A stretch of 8,683 nucleotides of DNA from Micromonosporaceae bacterium. GTDB taxonomy: Bacteria > Actinomycetota > Actinomycetes > Mycobacteriales > Micromonosporaceae. The stretch spans positions 1-8,683 of the forward strand of contig JADGGF010000169.1 of NCBI GenBank assembly GCA_019690055.1, given 5' to 3'. Shown in pieces: positions 5,527 through 8,683 of the stretch. The position numbers were made by a program, and so were the translations under genes. Each line of letters starts with the position of its first letter. The stretch's first letter is position 1. Under the pieces are notes generated by a model, which did not search any database, had not been told where the DNA came from, and worked only from the letters and a program-made list of their open reading frames with translations.

Positions 5527-6567
5527 TTACCACGCCTGGGTCAGTATGTGGGTAACGGCGGCGACGTCGACCGGGCGCGGGTTCGGATACGGTGCCGCGA
5601 CCGTTCGCCGAGCAAGGTCGACCAAGTCGGCGCGGGGTACGCCAAGTGCAGCGAGGTTGGCGGGACCGTCCACGGCCCGGGTCAACTGGGACACGACGGA
5701 GACCGGGTCGGCGCCGGTGATCCGGGCAAGTCGGGCGGCCGCCCGTGGCGCCCCGGGCAGGTTGTAGGCCATGACGTGGGGCAGCAGGATCGTGTGCAGC
5801 TCGGCGTGGGGCAGGTCGTACGCAGCGCCGAGGACATGGGCGAGCTGATGCTGCAAACCCATGCTGGTCTGGGCCAGTGCCAGCCCAGCCAGCCACGACG
5901 CCTCCTGCAACCGAGCACGAACGCTCACATCGGACAGTTTGGCGAGGGATCCGGGCAACTCGGTGAGGATCACTTCGGCGGCGCCGGTTGCGACGGCGTC
6001 GGAGACCGCGCTGGCGTCGGGCGCCCACAGCGCCTCGACCGCGTGGGCCAATGCGTTCATCACGCTAGTCAGGGTCAGTCGGGCCGGCAGGGACAGCGTC
6101 AGTTCAGGGTCGTACACGACGGTGCCCGGGGCCAAGGCGGGATCGCGTCGGGTGGTCTTGACGCCGTCGGTGGTTTCTCCGAGGGTCGGGGTGAGTTCGG
6201 ACCCGGCGTAGGTGGTGGGGACCGCGATCTGCGGCATCCCGGTTCGCGAGGAGATCGCTTTGCCGAGTCCGATCGCGGAGCCGCCACCGATCGCCAGGAC
6301 CAGGTCGGCGCCTGTGCCCTCGACGAGCCGCATCGCCTCGGCCGTGACCGCGACGGGGGTATGGACGACCGGCCGGTCGAACCGGGCACCGAACAGCGGG
6401 CCGAGGGCGGACACCAGCTCGTCGGTCGCCTGGCCGGCCGAGGGGGTGGCCACGACCATGACCTGTCGTGCGCCGAGCCGACGCACCTCGGCGGGAATCT
6501 CGTGCCGTGCCCCCGGTCCAATGAGGACCCGAACGGGAAGTGTCGTATGCACACGGACGCCCGTCAT
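5527..6567 (-). CDS. Maleylacetate reductase-type iron-containing alcohol dehydrogenase
   Basis: This 346-residue protein is full length for the maleylacetate reductase branch of the iron-containing alcohol dehydrogenases. Characterised members reduce maleylacetate to 3-oxoadipate with NAD(P)H, feeding chloro- or hydroxy-aromatic breakdown into the 3-oxoadipate route. Visible features are the nucleotide-binding LVLAIGGGSAIGLGKAI (89-105), VPTTYAGSELTPTLGET (116-132), MNALAHAVEALW (170-181), GLQHQLAHVLGAAYDLPHAELHTILLPHV (237-265) and the C-terminal AAPYPNPRPV. Asn171 stands where true metal alcohol dehydrogenases have Asp, as in known maleylacetate reductases; candidate metal His are 175, 240, 244, 254 and 258. 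ATG 6567 has GAGGAG 7 bases upstream. It follows the MarR gene by 28 bases in the same direction and is probably co-transcribed. The substrate is inferred from similarity. Confidence 0.9.
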   Translation of the reverse strand: MTGVRVHTTLPVRVLIGPGARHEIPAEVRRLGARQVMVVATPSAGQATDELVSALGPLFGARFDRPVVHTPVAVTAEAMRLVEGTGADLVLAIGGGSAIGLGKAISSRTGMPQIAVPTTYAGSELTPTLGETTDGVKTTRRDPALAPGTVVYDPELTLSLPARLTLTSVMNALAHAVEALWAPDASAVSDAVATGAAEVILTELPGSLAKLSDVSVRARLQEASWLAGLALAQTSMGLQHQLAHVLGAAYDLPHAELHTILLPHVMAYNLPGAPRAAARLARITGADPVSVVSQLTRAVDGPANLAALGVPRADLVDLARRTVAAPYPNPRPVDVAAVTHILTQAW

Positions 6568-6595
6568 CTGTCCGCTCCTCGAGTCAGATGGCCGT

Positions 6596-7084
6596 TCACT
6601 CCATCGGGGGATCGACTAAATCCTTGGCGAGACGGTCGAACCGGTCCAGCAACGTCCGGCTGATCGCGGCAAGGCTTCGCACCTGGGCCCGGCTGAGCCC
6701 GTCGAAGACAAGGCTCCGCACGAGCTCGACGTGGGCCGGTGCCGCGGCCTGGATCGCCGCGAGCCCGTCGTCGGTAAGGTCGACAAACGCCCCGCGCCGG
6801 TCATCCGGGCATTCCCGCCGTTCCACCAGCCCACGCGCGGCCATCCGCGCCACCTGCTTGGAGACCCGGCTCTTCTCCCAGCCCAGCCGCGCGCCGAGTT
6901 CGAACATCCGCAACGAACGCTCTGGCACGTCCGTGAGTGCCACGAGCACGTCGTAGTCCGACAACGACAGCCCACTGACCGCTTGGAGGTGCCGGTTCAG
7001 GATGGCGGACAGCTGAGCGTTGAGGTCGAGCCAGCCCCGCCACGCTCGCTGTTCCTCGTCGTCGAGCCACCGAGTTTCAGTCAC
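6596..7084 (-). CDS. MarR-family transcriptional regulator
   Basis: This 162-residue winged-helix repressor has a dimerisation helix at 12-38, LSLSDYDVLVALTDVPERSLRMFELGARLGWEKSRVSKQVARMAARGLVERRE at 39-91 (helix-turn-helix about 59-88) and the wing ECPDDRRGAFVDLTDDG (91-107). The single Cys92 starts the wing, so a one-Cys thiol switch like that proposed for quinone-sensing MarR proteins is possible but unproven. GTG 7084 was chosen because family similarity starts there and a -10 box TAGACT (7098-7093) would give a transcript starting about 2 bases upstream, that is, leaderless. The frame runs open to 7336 but crosses the intergenic promoters and the divergent gene. It heads an operon with the maleylacetate reductase and diverges from the isomerase-VOC-hydrolase operon, which it probably controls. 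Confidence 0.93.
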   Translation of the reverse strand: MTETRWLDDEEQRAWRGWLDLNAQLSAILNRHLQAVSGLSLSDYDVLVALTDVPERSLRMFELGARLGWEKSRVSKQVARMAARGLVERRECPDDRRGAFVDLTDDGLAAIQAAAPAHVELVRSLVFDGLSRAQVRSLAAISRTLLDRFDRLAKDLVDPPME

Positions 7085-7092
7085 GACTGTGG

Positions 7093-7098
7093 AGTCTA
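7093..7098 (-). promoter_or_regulatory. -10 box of the leaderless marR promoter
   Basis: TAGACT on the minus strand (7098-7093) lies 8 bases before GTG 7084, which has no Shine-Dalgarno sequence. No strong -35 is seen at 17-18 bp. The arrangement suits a leaderless transcript. Confidence 0.45.
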
Positions 7099-7105
7099 CC
7101 TGTGA

Positions 7106-7157
7106 TGGTTGACACATCCACCATCTCCGGCTCAGACTGCTGGTTGACATGGAAACC
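7106..7157. promoter_or_regulatory. Paired MarR operator candidates (TGGTTGACA repeats)
   Basis: TGGTTGACA occurs at 7106-7114 and 7141-7149, 35 bp apart. Each begins an imperfect palindrome: TGGTTGACACATCCACCA (7106-7123, outer arms TGGT/ACCA) and GGTTGACATGGAAACC (7142-7157, outer arms GGTT/AACC). The first sits just upstream of the marR -10 box and contains the TTGACA -35 candidate of the divergent operon. Binding there could repress both directions. Assignment to the adjacent MarR protein is inferred from position. Confidence 0.5.
7109..7138 (+). promoter_or_regulatory. Promoter of the isomerase-VOC-hydrolase operon
   Basis: TTGACA (7109-7114) is a consensus -35 box. CAGACT (7133-7138) follows after 18 bp as a one-mismatch variant of the TANNNT -10 pattern. 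The leader to ATG 7231 would be about 86 bases. A second TTGACA (7144-7149) has no convincing -10 partner. Confidence 0.45.
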
Positions 7158-7230
7158 GATCGGCCGTCACCGAGATCTCGATCGGTGTCAGAGGCGACGA
7201 CCGGGTACTCAGCGACGAGAGGGGATCGCC

Positions 7231-8049
7231 ATGAACAGTTGGAACTTCCTCGACCCGGCGAGCAAGGACAGGCTGCTGGCGTTGGTGCAGCGCGAGGCGG
7301 AAGGCATGTTCGCCCTCGTCGGCACGGACGAGGCATGGATGGCCCCGACCGGCGCGGGTCACTGGCAGGCTCGGGATGTGGTCGGCCATCTCGTTGATAC
7401 GACCGAGACGTACTTCGTAAGCTTCAATGCCGCCCGGGGCAACGGTGCACCGCCGCCCCTGGTCCCGTTGAGAGACATGGCCGTGCACGTCGACGCCGGG
7501 GCACAGGCATTGCGCCGAATCCCCCAGGCCGAGCTCATCGCGCGCTGTCGCAAGGACTTCGACCAGATGATGGCCACCTTCGTGTCGCTCACCGACGACG
7601 AGTGGAGCGGGTTGATGGTCCCGCACAAGTACATGGGCCCACTGCCGGCGGCTTTCTACGCGATCTTCCAACTCGTCGACTACGCCGTGCACAGCTGGGA
7701 CATCCGCCAGGGTGCTGGCAAGGCCCACGCCCTCGCCGGCGACTCGGCCGACATGCTGGTGCCGCTGTGCTTCATCCTGTGGAGCGCCACACCCACGATC
7801 GCCCCGGGCACCGAGCCGTTCCAGATCGGCATCCGGATCACCACCGGGGCCCACGCCGGGGACAGTGTGGCGTCGGTCAGCCCCGACGGTGTCACGATCG
7901 CCGCCGGCGACGTATCCACGCTTCCGGCTGTCATCGAGTTCGACCCCGCCAGCTTCGTCCTCACCGCCTACGGTCGGACCAACGCGGGCACCGTCCGCGG
8001 CGACACAGAGCTGGCTCACCGCTTCCTCACGGGCTTCTTCCGGATCTGA
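7231..8049 (+). CDS. Mycothiol-dependent maleylpyruvate isomerase family protein
   Basis: This 272-residue protein has the two-domain layout of the family: an N-terminal DinB-like four-helix bundle (about 10-165) and a C-terminal SCP2-like domain (about 190-272). The metal site can be read as His53 (VVGHLVD), Asp150 and His154 (QLVDYAVHSWDIR), which match in spacing the His/Glu/His triad of the characterised corynebacterial enzyme, with Asp in place of Glu. That enzyme isomerises maleylpyruvate to fumarylpyruvate using mycothiol as cofactor. Most relatives are uncharacterised thiol transferases or isomerases, so the substrate here is open. Start ATG 7231 has GAGGGG 6 bases upstream. It is the first gene of an operon, 13 bases before the VOC gene, and is divergent from MarR. 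Thiol chemistry near a quinone-type module suggests handling an electrophilic ring-fission product or quinone (inference). Confidence 0.88.
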   Translation: MNSWNFLDPASKDRLLALVQREAEGMFALVGTDEAWMAPTGAGHWQARDVVGHLVDTTETYFVSFNAARGNGAPPPLVPLRDMAVHVDAGAQALRRIPQAELIARCRKDFDQMMATFVSLTDDEWSGLMVPHKYMGPLPAAFYAIFQLVDYAVHSWDIRQGAGKAHALAGDSADMLVPLCFILWSATPTIAPGTEPFQIGIRITTGAHAGDSVASVSPDGVTIAAGDVSTLPAVIEFDPASFVLTAYGRTNAGTVRGDTELAHRFLTGFFRI

Positions 8050-8062
8050 CCCGGGGAGTGTC

Positions 8063-8557
8063 ATGTCCATTGATCTCGATGCCATTGCCAAGGACCGCGA
8101 GCAGATCCGCAGTCAGTACCTTCGTGATGCGGCGACACGACCGCAGAGTTCGGCGCGGGGGATACACCACACGGCACTGCTCTGTTCCGACGTCCGAGCG
8201 ACGATCGAGTTCTACCAGGGTCTGCTGGAGTTCCCGCTGACCGAGATCTTCGAAAATCGCGACTACGCGGGTTCCAACCACTTCTTCTTCGACGTCGGCA
8301 CCGGCAACCTGCTCGCGTTCTTCGACATGCCTGGCCTGGACCTCGGGCCGTACATCGAAGTCCTCGGGGGGCTGCACCATATCGCAATCTCGGTGACCCA
8401 GGAGAAGTGGGACTACCTTCGCGCGAAGCTAGACGAGGCCGGGGTGGCGTATCAGGTTGAATCCGGCACATCTATCTATTTTCGAGGGCCGGACGGCGAG
8501 CGGCTCGAACTGCTCGCCGATCCGCTCGGTGAGATGTACGGAGCCAAGGTTCTGTGA
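8063..8557 (+). CDS. VOC family protein, extradiol dioxygenase-like
   Basis: This 164-residue protein has an N-terminal helical extension (1-32, rich in Arg and Asp) followed by one complete VOC domain. Strand 1 has GIHHTALLCSDVRATIEFYQGLLEFPL (33-59), the middle YAGSNHFFFDVGTGNLLAFFDMPG (68-91), strand 5 GLHHIAIS (103-110), and the end TSIYFRGPDGERLELLADPLGEMYG (136-160). His36, His106 and Glu149 sit where type I extradiol dioxygenases and FosA-like enzymes place their metal ligands, so a metal-dependent ring-cleaving or related activity is plausible. MhqO-type hydroquinone dioxygenases are about twice this length, so equivalence is not certain. GGGGAG lies just before ATG 8063. The stop overlaps the start of the hydrolase gene (GTGA, 8554-8557). 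Confidence 0.88.
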   Translation: MSIDLDAIAKDREQIRSQYLRDAATRPQSSARGIHHTALLCSDVRATIEFYQGLLEFPLTEIFENRDYAGSNHFFFDVGTGNLLAFFDMPGLDLGPYIEVLGGLHHIAISVTQEKWDYLRAKLDEAGVAYQVESGTSIYFRGPDGERLELLADPLGEMYGAKVL

Positions 8558-8663
8558 AGCAGCAGCTTGACCGCCCCCACGTCTGGCGGCCCGGCACGAC
8601 GCCCCATGCCGGGCCGCCTCTCCTGCTCCTGCATGGGACCGGCGGGGACGAGACCAGCTTGAC
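8554..8663 (+). CDS. Alpha/beta hydrolase (MhqD-like carboxylesterase), 5' part only
   Basis: Only about 36 residues are present, from a GTG overlapping the VOC stop by 4 bases, so translation is coupled. HVWRPG followed by PPLLLLHGTGGDETS is the N-terminal strand plus oxyanion-loop HGTGG of the phospholipase/carboxylesterase group that includes MhqD; full members are about 200 residues with a GxSxG nucleophile further on. In Bacillus subtilis mhqD is a quinone-responsive gene of the MarR-type MhqR regulon, which fits this neighbourhood. After about 8663 the sequence departs from the family and a TAA appears at 8674-8676 inside the adapter-like tail. I treat this as a contig-end truncation, not a true stop. 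Confidence 0.75.
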
Positions 8664-8683
8664 CTGTGTGTTATAAACAAATA
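8664..8683. other. Probable sequencing-adapter residue (Tn5/Nextera mosaic end-like)
   Basis: The last 20 bases are AT-rich in an otherwise very GC-rich window. They read CTGTGTGTTATAAACAAATA. Against the mosaic-end adapter CTGTCTCTTATACACATCT they match at 14 of 19 positions without gaps, starting at 8664. They interrupt a conserved gene at the window edge. Untrimmed, error-containing adapter is the simplest reading; a real Tn5-like or other insertion end is the alternative. Confidence 0.7.

Noticed and set aside
5332..6663. Long plus-strand open frame (443 codons) opposite the maleylacetate reductase
   Set aside because: It is rich in Gly, Arg and Gln, has no recognisable domain, and lies antisense to a well-conserved enzyme.
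7085..7336. Extension of the MarR frame to 7336
   Set aside because: The added residues are low in complexity, run through the divergent promoters and the start of the isomerase gene, and lie before the family-conserved region.
7132..8091. Minus-strand open frame (319 codons) opposite the MDMPI-family gene
   Set aside because: Shadow frame. The plus strand has a ribosome binding site, a family-typical two-domain protein and operon structure.
8674..8676. Premature TAA making the alpha/beta hydrolase a pseudogene
   Set aside because: The stop lies within the adapter-like last 20 bases, so it is probably not genomic.
1..8683. CRISPR arrays, tRNA or rRNA genes, prophage or transposase genes
   Set aside because: No regular spaced repeats, cloverleaf-like segments, conserved rRNA stretches or recombinase and transposase motifs were found on either strand.

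Overview
The window is a GC-rich piece of an actinobacterial chromosome. The codon bias, frequent GTG starts, leaderless-looking promoters, a mycothiol-dependent isomerase-type protein, a SigE-family ECF sigma factor and a beta-propeller anti-sigma candidate all suggest a Micromonosporaceae-like organism. The genus cannot be fixed from the sequence. I see no tRNA, rRNA, CRISPR array, insertion sequence or phage gene.

Layout. (1) 90-876 (-): remains of an FAD-dependent monooxygenase that has lost its middle and changed frame. Its promoter region carries two tandem 12-bp palindromes (898-924). (2) 1115-3134: a small regulon of a VOC protein (-), an SRPBCC/AHSA1 protein (-), its overlapping ArsR-type repressor (-) and a divergent YciI-like protein (+). 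The VOC and YciI genes share an almost identical promoter/operator (TTGACTAACGGTGCG ... TACCGT). At the arsR end this forms a perfect 8-bp inverted repeat lying between arsR and the YciI gene. (3) 3339-5298 (-): a SigE-family ECF sigma factor translationally coupled to a membrane-anchored PQQ-type beta-propeller protein, the probable anti-sigma factor or sensor. (4) 5527-8663: an aromatic or quinone module. A MarR regulator and a maleylacetate-reductase-type iron alcohol dehydrogenase run leftward. Diverging from them are a mycothiol-dependent maleylpyruvate isomerase family protein, a small VOC protein with an extradiol-type His/His/Glu set, and the start of an MhqD-like alpha/beta hydrolase. 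The MarR/isomerase intergenic region holds two copies of TGGTTGACA at the probable promoters.

How the genes may work together. Module 4 has regulator, ring-cleavage candidate, hydrolase, thiol-dependent isomerase and maleylacetate reductase. This is what a hydroquinone or hydroxyquinol-type detoxification and catabolic unit would need, apart from a semialdehyde dehydrogenase. Module 2 looks like a small-molecule-responsive ArsR regulon of unknown ligand.

The last 20 bases (8664-8683) resemble the Tn5/Nextera mosaic-end adapter (14 of 19 positions) and are AT-rich, unlike the rest. The window probably ends at a contig end with residual adapter, so the apparent truncation of the hydrolase there is most likely artificial.
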